Position numbers and translations under genes: made by a program
The notes under the pieces: model-generated
The model's database searches: none
The model's input: the letters and a program-made list of their open reading frames with translations, nothing else
What the model was told of the DNA's origin: nothing
IMG/VR virus record: IMGVR_UViG_3300030012_001663
Location: 31,397 to 95,396 of that record
Strand: one strand, 5' to 3'
Length of the DNA: 64,000 nt
Source: a virus
Shown: one piece after another, positions 1 to 5,766 of the stretch
Layout of the letters: each line of letters starts with the position of its first letter
How positions within the stretch are numbered: position 1 is the stretch's first letter

Positions 1-948
1 ACCTGCTGTACTTGTAAATTCAAGATTTGATCCGTTTAATGCAACATTAGTTATACCTAACCAACTAGGCATTTGTAATGCACGTGATTGAAATCCAGTT
101 ACGTGACCAAATTGATCAAGCTTAAGACCATTATTATTATTATTTGGATCCTGTCCAACAAGTAATTGAGGATCAATTGTATTACCATAACTTAAAGTTA
201 TAGCTGAACCAGCCGAAGTACCTGTAGCAGTAGGTGTACCATGATCAATAGTACCACCTGATACAGTAATTAGATTACCACCTGTTAGTGTTGTACCACC
301 AGCTGCTGTCTCAATTATATTACCATCTGTATCTACAGATAAATTATAAGTTGCTGTACCTGTCTTATTACCTTGACCATAGTCAACAAGCTTTACATTC
401 TTATGAATATCTACTATTTCTGCACCTGCTGTTGTTTTAATTTCAATTACTGGGTTATTACCAGCAGCACCAAGTCTTATACCAGCACCTGAATAATTAT
501 ATACAAATGCAAATCCATCTCCATCATCATCCCAACCAAAACTTGCTTTGAAGTTATTATCTTGTTTAATCAAAAATTCAGGATCACCTCCTGTAACTGA
601 GCTAGGTTTGTTTATAAAGAACCTATCACAGTTATTAAATCTCATTTGATACATACCGTTACTTAGTGGTGGTGATTGAGATAATTGACTATTCTCAATA
701 CTATCTCCACTTGCAGTAAACATAGGGATAGTTCTTTCAGAACCTGAGCCAGATATTTCTCCTACATCAAAGTAGGCTTTTAAATCTTTTAATCTAATGA
801 GTTCATTATGCATCTTAGGAGCCGTGAACATCATATCAACATCTAGCTTAGGTGTCTTACCTAAAACAAGAAAGTCCTGATCTTCACCAGTTTTTGTAAC
901 CTTTTTACGGGTTAACAGACCCATCATGTCTAATAACATATTTCCCAT
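1..948 (-). CDS. Minor structural or fibre-like protein, C-terminus cut by the window edge
   Basis: The frame is open from the ATG at 948 to base 1, giving 316 codons with no stop, so the C-terminus lies outside the window. The N-terminus (MGNMLLDMMGLLTRKK) is followed by a region that becomes rich in Gly, Thr, Ser and Asn, with short beta-type repeats such as TLTGGNLITVSGGTIDHG and a GDDDGDG-like acidic turn (GWDDDGDGFAF). This composition is usual for phage fibre or decoration proteins. The start overlaps the stop of the upstream basic gene as TAATG, so the two are translationally coupled. The first 15 residues resemble the start of the protein at 2248-2853 (both have D-[MV]-[ML]-x-L-L-x-R-x-K), which suggests a shared N-terminal anchoring region. 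The precise role is unknown. Confidence 0.75.
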   Translation of the reverse strand, partial: MGNMLLDMMGLLTRKKVTKTGEDQDFLVLGKTPKLDVDMMFTAPKMHNELIRLKDLKAYFDVGEISGSGSERTIPMFTASGDSIENSQLSQSPPLSNGMYQMRFNNCDRFFINKPSSVTGGDPEFLIKQDNNFKASFGWDDDGDGFAFVYNYSGAGIRLGAAGNNPVIEIKTTAGAEIVDIHKNVKLVDYGQGNKTGTATYNLSVDTDGNIIETAAGGTTLTGGNLITVSGGTIDHGTPTATGTSAGSAITLSYGNTIDPQLLVGQDPNNNNNGLKLDQFGHVTGFQSRALQMPSWLGITNVALNGSNLEFTSTAG

Positions 949-1190
949 TATCTTTTCTTTCCTTTATGTAAACCATGCTTAGCATGTTGTTTACCTTTTT
1001 TAGTTGCTGCTCTTTTCTTTTTATTTGCTGCAGCTAGCTTAGCTCTACCTTTCTTAGTGCTTTTTAGCCTAGATATAGTTTTAGCAGGAGCATATACTTC
1101 TCCTGTCTCAGAACTCTTTTTACCAGATGCGGTTCTCCACTTCTGTTTTGTCCATCTATCTAAGCTCTTTTGTCTAGCTGTTTTAGCCAT
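948..1190 (-). CDS. Small basic protein, resembles C-terminal half of DUF5872-type proteins
   Basis: An 80-residue protein with about one third Lys/Arg and an Ala/Lys tail. The N-terminal part reads SLDRWTKQKWRTASGKKS followed by TGEVYAPAKTI. From memory this matches the second half of DUF5872-type proteins of large eukaryotic viruses and some phages, where a W-T-x-x-K/D-W pattern is followed by a G-E/R-x-Y-x-P motif. The other half (GSKGGRPGQWSARKAQ) is in a separate gene at 1787-1984. The stop overlaps the next start (TAATG). High charge and small size suggest a nucleic-acid-binding or virion-packaged protein, but no function is established. The family match is recalled, not searched. Confidence 0.8.
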   Translation of the reverse strand: MAKTARQKSLDRWTKQKWRTASGKKSSETGEVYAPAKTISRLKSTKKGRAKLAAANKKKRAATKKGKQHAKHGLHKGKKR

Positions 1191-1192
1191 AA

Positions 1193-1327
1193 CTACTCAC
1201 TTTGTGCTGCAGCATGTGAGCCATCACAATTTCCTTCAGGATCTTGTGTGTTTCCACATACGCAGGGATTAATTCCATTATTCATTGCTATGTACATTTG
1301 TATACCTTCGTTTAACCAGTGATTCAT
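1193..1327 (-). CDS. 44-residue CDGSH-like iron-sulfur protein candidate
   Basis: The chosen start (ATG at 1327) gives a 44-residue product that begins just after the holin stop; an upstream in-frame start would overlap the holin gene by about 70 bases. Residues 22-38 read CVCGNTQDPEGNCDGSH. Three Cys (22, 24, 34) and His38 have the order of the four ligands of CDGSH [2Fe-2S] domains (C-x-C...C-D-G-[ST]-H). The gap between the second and third Cys is nine residues, one more than the usual eight, and the Pro is displaced. Residues 3-19 could form a short amphipathic helix. If it binds a cluster it would be a minimal redox or sensor protein; the function is unknown. The gene lies between the holin and basic-protein genes. 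Confidence 0.7.
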   Translation of the reverse strand: MNHWLNEGIQMYIAMNNGINPCVCGNTQDPEGNCDGSHAAAQSE

Positions 1328-1331
1328 AATT

Positions 1332-1787
1332 TTACTTCTTAATAGTTTGAAACTTTTCAAATCCACGTGATCCAAAATAAGCCACGTAAATAGTAACAAG
1401 GAGTGTCTTGAGTAATTCTACCCAACTCTCATCTATATCAAAAGCAATATCAAGTGAGTCTAATACAATATAAAGAGATGTAATAACAGTAAGATATATT
1501 AGTGTCATTGGTCTAGTATTCTTACTTAACCAAGAATCAGATTTCATATCTGAGTCCCAACGCTTGCTTACTTCTTGCATCTCAATCATATCAAGCTCTA
1601 AAAGCTTCATTGCTTTTTCTTTATCTTCTGGTGTTAGTGAGGGCTCATTATCAATTAAACCTTTTACTACACCTAATACACCTGCGTCAGGTAAAACATC
1701 TCCAACTACACCTAATATACTAGGTACTTTATCAGTTAGAAACTTACCAACCTTGGTATCTTTAAATTTTTTCTTAGGTTTTGACAT
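1332..1787 (-). CDS. 3TM-family holin
   Basis: A 151-residue protein that fits the phage '3TMs' holin family (of the kind used for gene-transfer-agent release; Pfam holin of 3TMs, as recalled). Residues 20-45 form a hydrophobic/amphipathic N-terminal helix. Residues 46-93 hold the family-typical stretch LTPEDKEKAMKLLELD followed by KRWDSDMKSDSWLSKNTRP. Two transmembrane segments follow at about 94-114 and 121-140, ending in AYFGSRGFEK. It would permeabilise the inner membrane at the end of infection. It is in a chain of small late-type genes; its ATG touches the stop of the 65-residue gene at 1787. No endolysin gene is adjacent; the cell-wall hydrolase visible here is the 921-residue virion protein. 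Confidence 0.9.
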   Translation of the reverse strand: MSKPKKKFKDTKVGKFLTDKVPSILGVVGDVLPDAGVLGVVKGLIDNEPSLTPEDKEKAMKLLELDMIEMQEVSKRWDSDMKSDSWLSKNTRPMTLIYLTVITSLYIVLDSLDIAFDIDESWVELLKTLLVTIYVAYFGSRGFEKFQTIKK

Positions 1788-1984
1788 TATTTCTTTTTTC
1801 CTCTATAACCTCCACCGGCTGCTTTATATGCTTTTGCAAGCATTTGAGCTTTACGTGCTGACCACTGACCTGGTCTTCCACCTTTGCTACCCGCTTTGAT
1901 TCTATTAAACAATCTTTTACGCATTGTAGGCTTTGTATAATTACCTGATGCGTTTACTGTACTTTTTTTCTTTTTTGCTGGCAT
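1787..1984 (-). CDS. Small basic protein with GSKGGRPGQWSARKAQ motif (DUF5872 N-half-like)
   Basis: A 65-residue protein starting MPAKKKKS at 1984; the longer upstream reading would overlap the neighbouring gene. Residues 20-65 hold RLFNRIKAGSKGGRPGQWSA, then RKAQMLAKAYKAAGGGYRGKKK. This motif (a K-x-G-S-K-G-G-x-P-G-Q-W-S-A-R-K-A-Q core and a GGGY end) is known to me from small proteins of mimiviruses, phycodnaviruses and some phages annotated as DUF5872. There it is followed in the same chain by a second motif, which here is in the gene at 948-1190. It probably binds nucleic acid or is packaged in virions; this is an inference from charge. The stop overlaps the holin start. Confidence 0.85.
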   Translation of the reverse strand: MPAKKKKSTVNASGNYTKPTMRKRLFNRIKAGSKGGRPGQWSARKAQMLAKAYKAAGGGYRGKKK

Positions 1985-2003
1985 AATTATTCTTTTATAA
2001 CAT

Positions 2004-2237
2004 TTACTTGCTATGTCTCTTCTGTACTTTAAAGTTAGCAACTAAGGATGCTCCCTTGTGAGGTACAAACTTTCCAGAGTGCTTCATAAGTCTAAAACCA
2101 GATCCACTTTTCATCCAATGGAATCCTGCTGGAGCTTTTACCCCTTTAGTTCCAGTTGAACCACCTTTTTTATAGTTTACAACGCTTTTAGGCATTGTTC
2201 CTTTTTTCTTTGCTGCTTTTATTTTTTTTGCTGGCAT
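2004..2237 (-). CDS. Small basic protein of unknown function
   Basis: A 77-residue, strongly basic protein (MPAKKIKAAKKKG at the N-terminus) with a central GFHWMKSGSGFRLMKHSG and a C-terminal hydrophobic/basic section FKVQKRHSK. The central section looks like a small beta-hairpin domain flanked by disordered Lys-rich arms. The first four residues (MPAK) match the neighbouring 65-residue gene. Ten bases separate it from the upstream minor structural gene and about 20 from the next gene, so the run is one operon. No enzyme motif is visible. I have a general memory of similar proteins in marine phages but cannot name a family. Confidence 0.75.
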   Translation of the reverse strand: MPAKKIKAAKKKGTMPKSVVNYKKGGSTGTKGVKAPAGFHWMKSGSGFRLMKHSGKFVPHKGASLVANFKVQKRHSK

Positions 2238-2247
2238 ATCTATAATT

Positions 2248-2853
2248 TTATATTGCTTCTGTTCCTAGTGTTCCATCATTAGCTACAGTCAATTTATATA
2301 CTGTACCGTTTGGTGATGATAACCTAACTTCAGTTGCAGGTCCTATTGTAATTTGATGCGTATTGTTTGAAACAGTTACGCCATCTCCCTTTAATGATTT
2401 AAATTGTAAAGTCTCTCCACTCTTTTGAGCAAACACTCCTGAGCCATCACCAACTGATTGACCCCATAGGTTTTCACCAGTATTAGGCTCACCTAAAGTG
2501 TTAATCTCTAAGAAGTCTCCGTTCTCAGCTACACTAAGATTCAGAGATAAAGACTTTAACTTTCTCAAATTTACTGTACAGTCTTCTGTCTCAGGATCAA
2601 TTACTGTATCTTTATAGACACCTGCTGTACTAGTAAGGTTTCCTGTTGGTACATTTACAAATGTGCATACATCTGCAGGTACCTTTAAATCAGAAACCTT
2701 TATAAGCTTAACTGACTTATATGGAATAGGAGAAGCAACACCGGTCATATCAGGCTTCTCATGTATACCAATAGGTATAACATCATTAGACTTAGCCTTC
2801 TTAATCAGCTTACCTCTCTTTAATAAACTTAATACGTCAGTAAGAATATTCAT
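2248..2853 (-). CDS. Minor structural protein candidate
   Basis: A 201-residue protein. I chose the ATG at 2853 because it follows the preceding stop (2855) directly; the longer frame to 2934 would overlap the 83-residue gene by 80 bases. It begins MNILTDVLSLLKRGKL, resembling the start of the protein at 1-948. The middle is a mixed alpha/beta region with a Cys pair (residues ~61 and ~83). The C-terminal third is Gly/Thr/Asn-rich (SLKGDGVTVSNNTHQITIG) and ends in a short beta-repeat (YKLTVANDGTLGTEAI) as in phage decoration or fibre-tip proteins. The role in the virion is inferred from composition and neighbours. Confidence 0.75.
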   Translation of the reverse strand: MNILTDVLSLLKRGKLIKKAKSNDVIPIGIHEKPDMTGVASPIPYKSVKLIKVSDLKVPADVCTFVNVPTGNLTSTAGVYKDTVIDPETEDCTVNLRKLKSLSLNLSVAENGDFLEINTLGEPNTGENLWGQSVGDGSGVFAQKSGETLQFKSLKGDGVTVSNNTHQITIGPATEVRLSSPNGTVYKLTVANDGTLGTEAI

Positions 2854-2854
2854 T

Positions 2855-3106
2855 TTATTTCTTTTTAGATGCTGTCCATCCACCCATTTTATATGCCTGC
2901 ATTCTCTTCTTAGAACCACCGTCACCGTAAACATATCTTTTTGTCTCAGATCCGTTTCTCATTTTTTGTTCCATGTTGTCAGCCATATCCATAGATGCAC
3001 CACCATAAGTCATCTTATTTAAAAGAGACTCACCACCGTTTTTCTTATAGCCCATTGCTTTTAGTTTATTAAACAAAGCTTGAGCGCCTTTCTTTTTTTC
3101 AGCCAT
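2855..3106 (-). CDS. Small basic protein with GG motifs
   Basis: An 83-residue protein from the ATG at 3106 (MAEKKKGAQALFNKL). A TTG three codons upstream is less likely, since it would overlap the 48-residue gene that ends at 3108. It is Lys- and Gly-rich with repeated Gly-Gly sites (KKNGGESLL, TYGGASMDM, GDGGSKKRM, KMGGWTASKKK). Several Met-rich stretches suggest short helices. No enzyme motif is seen. Similar K-x-G-G or D-G-G sites occur in the large structural proteins at 33061-39622, hinting at a shared processing or binding signal. Confidence 0.75.
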   Translation of the reverse strand: MAEKKKGAQALFNKLKAMGYKKNGGESLLNKMTYGGASMDMADNMEQKMRNGSETKRYVYGDGGSKKRMQAYKMGGWTASKKK

Positions 3107-3107
3107 T

Positions 3108-3254
3108 TTATTCAATATTTAATGTTAATGTACATACTAATAAAAACAACCTTGCGGTTGTAAATGCATGCTTCTCATCAGGAAGAAAAAACTCCCATCC
3201 TAGAGCACACCTTTCATGAGGCCAATGAAAGGCTATTTCTAAATCCCAATTCAT
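3108..3254 (-). CDS. 48-residue dwarf protein, hydrophobic C-terminus
   Basis: A 48-residue gene found by reading the apparent gap. The ATG at 3254 overlaps the stop of the 44-residue gene as ATGA, and its TAA at 3110-3108 is one base before the next ATG at 3106. This tight packing on both sides supports it. The product starts MNWDLEIAFHWPHERCALGWEF, continues with an acidic loop, and ends in a hydrophobic strand-like segment (ARLFLLVCTLTLNIE). Its pattern (aromatic/His strand, L-G-[WF], charged loop, hydrophobic terminal strand) resembles two other dwarf proteins here, at 4477-4668 and 10731-10865. The function is unknown. Confidence 0.65.
   Translation of the reverse strand: MNWDLEIAFHWPHERCALGWEFFLPDEKHAFTTARLFLLVCTLTLNIE
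3141..3161 (-). terminator. Possible intrinsic terminator inside a small gene
   Basis: On the minus strand ACAACC-GCAA-GGTTGT forms a 6-bp stem closed by a GCAA (GNRA) tetraloop and is followed at once by TTTTTA. The shape fits a short intrinsic terminator or attenuator. It lies inside the coding sequence of the 48-residue gene, before its stop, so it may instead be a chance feature of the codons. Confidence 0.35.
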
Positions 3255-3385
3255 CTTCCTTGACCTCTATATTTCTTTTTGTAGTTCTTACTAAGCTTAT
3301 TAACTGATGTCTTTGTCTTAGCATGAACTCCTGGTCTCTTTTTCTTAGCGGGCTTAACGTAAGCTTTTAGTACTAATCTAGCCAT
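3251..3385 (-). CDS. 44-residue very basic protein
   Basis: A 44-residue gene too short for usual gene calls. The ATG at 3385 overlaps the stop of the AT-hook-like gene (TAATG) and its TGA overlaps the next start (ATGA). The product (MARLVLKAYVKPAKKKRPGV and then KTKTSVNKLSKNYKKKYRGQGR) is about 40% Lys/Arg with few hydrophobic residues after position 10. It could be a nucleic-acid-binding or scaffold peptide; no family is recognised. The start/stop coupling on both sides is the main evidence that it is translated. Confidence 0.65.
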   Translation of the reverse strand: MARLVLKAYVKPAKKKRPGVHAKTKTSVNKLSKNYKKKYRGQGR

Positions 3386-3633
3386 TACTTTTTCTTTCTT
3401 GGTCTACCTCTACGTTTTTTACCCTTAGCAGCATCTACTACATCACCAGCTTGATCAGCTACTTCTGAGATAGCATCTGCTACATCTTTCATTTCTTCTT
3501 TAACCCTCTTCACTCTTTGCTTAGTTGCTTTTACAACAGCAGTGGCTCTCTCATCAACTGTAGTCTTTGACCAGACCCAGTCCCATGCACTCTTTACAGA
3601 GGATTTAATTTGGTTTAATACTTTTTTAAACAT
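3385..3633 (-). CDS. Small amphipathic protein with C-terminal AT-hook-like motif
   Basis: An 82-residue protein. Residues 1-25 are amphipathic and Trp-rich (SAWDWVWSKTT). Residues 26-68 form a long heptad-like helix with alternating Lys/Arg and Ala/Val (VKATKQRVKRVKEEMKDVAD). The tail KGKKRRGRPRKKK contains the R-G-R-P core of an AT-hook, which inserts in the minor groove of AT-rich DNA, as this genome is. A role in DNA condensation or virion packaging is inferred. It precedes the other small basic genes of this operon, with a TAATG overlap to the 44-residue gene. About 55 bases separate it from the gene before it. Confidence 0.8.
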   Translation of the reverse strand: MFKKVLNQIKSSVKSAWDWVWSKTTVDERATAVVKATKQRVKRVKEEMKDVADAISEVADQAGDVVDAAKGKKRRGRPRKKK

Positions 3634-3688
3634 TTTGTTTTATTTTGGTTATATACTAAATATACAAAAATTCAATCTTTTATCCAAT

Positions 3689-4003
3689 TTATACATTTTT
3701 AAGTCTATCATTCTCTTTTTCTAAGAACTCAACTTTTACAGTTAACTCGCCAACTTCCTTTGTTAAGCTAAGTATCTGTGCTCTCATAAGATCTTTTTCT
3801 TCTGAGCTGTCTTGTAATAATTTTTCAAGTCGTTTGACTCTTTCTCTAAGATCGTCTCTGTACATGTTTTGATCATTAATTTCTCTTTCTTCTGCCCTTG
3901 CTTTGTTGCTGATGTATCTTTCGTAAAATCTCCAAGCGCCAGCTGAAAACAAAACACCTATGAGTGTTACTACTACTGTCGTAATATTATCTAAGTTCTG
4001 CAT
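3689..4003 (-). CDS. Membrane-anchored coiled-coil protein (spanin-like or holin-like)
   Basis: A 104-residue protein with one N-terminal transmembrane segment (about residues 7-25, ITTVVVTLIGVLFSAGAW) followed by a charged region and a long coiled coil (residues 50-104, with regular Leu spacing: LRERVKRLEKLLQD, LTKEVGELTVKVEFLEKEN). The topology matches inner-membrane spanins or small phage membrane proteins of lysis cassettes. It overlaps the 126-residue membrane protein by 17 bases. A similar plan is found at 7516-7890 and 9509-9790, so the phage has three TM-plus-coiled-coil proteins. The lysis role is an inference. Confidence 0.8.
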   Translation of the reverse strand: MQNLDNITTVVVTLIGVLFSAGAWRFYERYISNKARAEEREINDQNMYRDDLRERVKRLEKLLQDSSEEKDLMRAQILSLTKEVGELTVKVEFLEKENDRLKNV

Positions 4004-4367
4004 TGTTCTTCTTTCTATAGTAATGTTTAGTAATCTGATATAATATTATACCTGACATCATTATAGTAGTTAACCATATCCAGGCAAAAGGATTAATCAT
4101 AACACCTGAAAGACACAAGTAGATGTTTACAAAAACTGAAAATATGAAGGAGCCATAAGCTAAAGATTTTCTAACTCTTAAGTTATGAATGCATGTGGAT
4201 TTGATAAGGGCAAGTCCTAGAAGAATACTAGGTACAACTAAATAAAGTTTAAACCCTAAAGATAAAGTAGAAATCATTGGGAATAGGATAGCCCAAATAA
4301 ACCCCAAAATAAGTTCAAGGGGTTCAGAATCATAATAGGTAAAAATATTTACTACTTTTTTAATCAT
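3987..4367 (-). CDS. Multi-span membrane protein of unknown function
   Basis: A 126-residue protein with about four hydrophobic segments (roughly 17-37, 40-58, 68-88, 92-112) and a Lys/Arg-rich C-terminus (KHYYRKKNNAELR). It is the first gene of the leftward operon; a TAAATTTG promoter element lies about 60 bases upstream. The number of spans is unusual for a holin but possible for an antiholin or a superinfection-exclusion protein. No family is recognised. Confidence 0.8.
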   Translation of the reverse strand: MIKKVVNIFTYYDSEPLELILGFIWAILFPMISTLSLGFKLYLVVPSILLGLALIKSTCIHNLRVRKSLAYGSFIFSVFVNIYLCLSGVMINPFAWIWLTTIMMSGIILYQITKHYYRKKNNAELR

Positions 4368-4384
4368 TACAGAAATATAAACAC

Positions 4385-4392
4385 TATATTTG
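4385..4392 (+). promoter_or_regulatory. Bacteroidota -7 promoter element for the rightward genes
   Basis: TATATTTG matches the Bacteroidota -7 consensus TAnnTTTG and lies about 85 bases before the dwarf gene at 4477, in the divergent intergenic region. No clear TTG is seen at -33, so it is a partial match only. Confidence 0.35.
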
Positions 4393-4428
4393 TGACTAGG
4401 TGTTATGCTTAGTCCTATAAATAATATA

Positions 4429-4436
4429 CAAATTTA
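4429..4436 (-). promoter_or_regulatory. Bacteroidota -7 promoter element for the leftward genes
   Basis: Read on the minus strand this is TAAATTTG, which matches TAnnTTTG, and faces the 126-residue membrane gene (start 4367). No TTG is present at the expected -33 spacing. With the element at 4385 it would make two overlapping divergent transcripts. Confidence 0.35.
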
Positions 4437-4476
4437 TTTGGATATTATAAACTTAAACACTTTAAATTTTATATAT

Positions 4477-4668
4477 ATGAATGCAATAGAACAAGATGAA
4501 AGTGGATTTGGATTCCACTTTAATTTATTACCCCCAGAGAGTTTATTAGGTTTTAAAACCATCAACTGTGAAGTACGTTGTAAAGATGAAGAATGGAGAT
4601 CACTAAAAGGTCTTGAAGTAGGATTTTTGTTTTTCACTTTAACTTTTAAATATATTCCCTGGAAATAA
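4477..4668 (+). CDS. 63-residue dwarf protein, hydrophobic C-terminus
   Basis: I chose the internal ATG at 4477 (MNAIEQDESGFGFHF) because the 24 residues upstream are low-complexity Ile/Asn/Leu from AT-rich leader DNA that also holds promoter-like elements. The product has an aromatic strand (GFGFHFNLLPPESLLGF), a charged middle (VRCKDEEWRSLKG) and a hydrophobic end (LEVGFLFFTLTFKYIPWK). The plan resembles the dwarf proteins at 3108-3254 and 10731-10865. It is the first gene of the rightward block, about 100 bases before nrdB, from which it is separated by a hairpin. The function is unknown. Confidence 0.6.
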   Translation: MNAIEQDESGFGFHFNLLPPESLLGFKTINCEVRCKDEEWRSLKGLEVGFLFFTLTFKYIPWK

Positions 4669-4714
4669 TTTGTAAGGCACATCAATTTTTCTTAAATTGA
4701 ATATAGTGAATAAC

Positions 4715-4744
4715 AAGCAGTATGACCCTAGGGCTGTACTGCTT
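4715..4744 (+). terminator. Hairpin between the dwarf gene and nrdB
   Basis: AAGCAGTA (4715-4722) pairs with TACTGCTT (4737-4744) to give an 8-bp stem with a 14-base loop that holds the palindrome CCCTAGGG. No long T-run follows, so it could be a terminator, an RNA-processing site or an operator that controls nrdB. Confidence 0.5.
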
Positions 4745-4774
4745 TCTTGTCTTAACTCATAAATACTTAATAGA

Positions 4775-5755
4775 ATGAATAAAAATATCTTTGAACCACG
4801 CACTAATATCCTGCCTTATGAATACCCACAACTACTAGAGTATAAAGACGCCATAAGGCATTCTTATTGGATAGATACAGAATACAATTTTACTGAAGAC
4901 ATTAGTGACTTTATGACTAGAGTCAACTCAATGGAAAGAGAAGCAATTAAAAGGACTATGCTTGCTATTGCACAGATAGAAGTTAATGTCAAAACTTTTT
5001 GGGGTGACTTGTATAAACGTATGCCTATCACAGAAATTGGTGATGTTGGATTTACTTTTGCTGAATCAGAGGTAAGACACAAAGATGCTTATGCTAGACT
5101 TCTCAGAATACTTGGATTAGAAGAAGAGTTTAAGAACGTTATAAAAGAGCCTGCTATTGAAGGTAGGCTTAAGTACTTAAAGAAGTACTTAGATGGTACA
5201 AGATCTAGAGATAATAAAATGTATACTAAATCTGTTTTATTATTCTCTCTATTTATAGAACATGTTAGTTTATTTAGCCAGTTTCTTATCATGATGTCTT
5301 TTAACAAAGAGAAAAATATATTTAAAGGTATTTCTAATGTTGTTGAAGCTACATCTAAAGAAGAAGATATACATGGTAACTTTGGTGCTGAATTAATTAA
5401 TATTATTAAAAGTGAAAACCCTGAGTGGTTTGATGCAGAGTTTGAAGAACTAATATACTCTGCATGTAGAAAAGCATACAAAGCAGAATGTGGTATTGTT
5501 GATTGGATCTTTGAACAAGGTGAGTTAAACTTCTTACCTAAGAATACTATATTCAATTTCATAAAGAATAGATTTAATAATTCACTTAAAAAAATAGGTA
5601 TGAACCCAATCTTTGATGTGGATGATGCTATACTTATGGATACTATGTGGTTTGAGGTTGAGATTACTTCTACCAAAGAAGGAGACTTCTTCTATAAAAA
5701 GTCTATAGATTATAATAAAAAGAGTAAGAGCATCACTGTTGATGACTTATTTTAA
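4775..5755 (+). CDS. nrdB: Class I ribonucleotide reductase, small (beta) subunit
   Basis: A 326-residue radical-generating subunit that works with NrdA to reduce ribonucleotides to deoxyribonucleotides for phage DNA synthesis. Metal-ligand candidates are all present in family order: E69 (AQIEVNVKTFW), E99-x-x-H102 (ESEVRHKDAY), E162 (FIEHVSLF) and E197-x-x-H200 (KEEDIHGNF). Y106, three residues after H102, is the expected radical tyrosine (E. coli Y122). The first ligand is Glu, where E. coli has Asp84. The C-terminus (SITVDDLF) is the usual short tail that docks on NrdA. Length is normal for phage NrdB. It is 11 bases before nrdA; the order nrdB-nrdA is the reverse of the E. coli arrangement. 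Confidence 0.95.
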   Translation: MNKNIFEPRTNILPYEYPQLLEYKDAIRHSYWIDTEYNFTEDISDFMTRVNSMEREAIKRTMLAIAQIEVNVKTFWGDLYKRMPITEIGDVGFTFAESEVRHKDAYARLLRILGLEEEFKNVIKEPAIEGRLKYLKKYLDGTRSRDNKMYTKSVLLFSLFIEHVSLFSQFLIMMSFNKEKNIFKGISNVVEATSKEEDIHGNFGAELINIIKSENPEWFDAEFEELIYSACRKAYKAECGIVDWIFEQGELNFLPKNTIFNFIKNRFNNSLKKIGMNPIFDVDDAILMDTMWFEVEITSTKEGDFFYKKSIDYNKKSKSITVDDLF

Positions 5756-5766
5756 AACCAAAATAA

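Noticed and set aside
4405-4476. Extended start for the dwarf gene at 4477
   Set aside because: The 24 extra residues are Ile/Asn/Leu-rich and come from AT-rich leader DNA holding promoter elements.
5089-5676. Minus-strand 195-residue open frame across nrdB
   Set aside because: Antisense to a clearly assigned NrdB; composition (Ser, Leu, Ile) is that of an antisense shadow.
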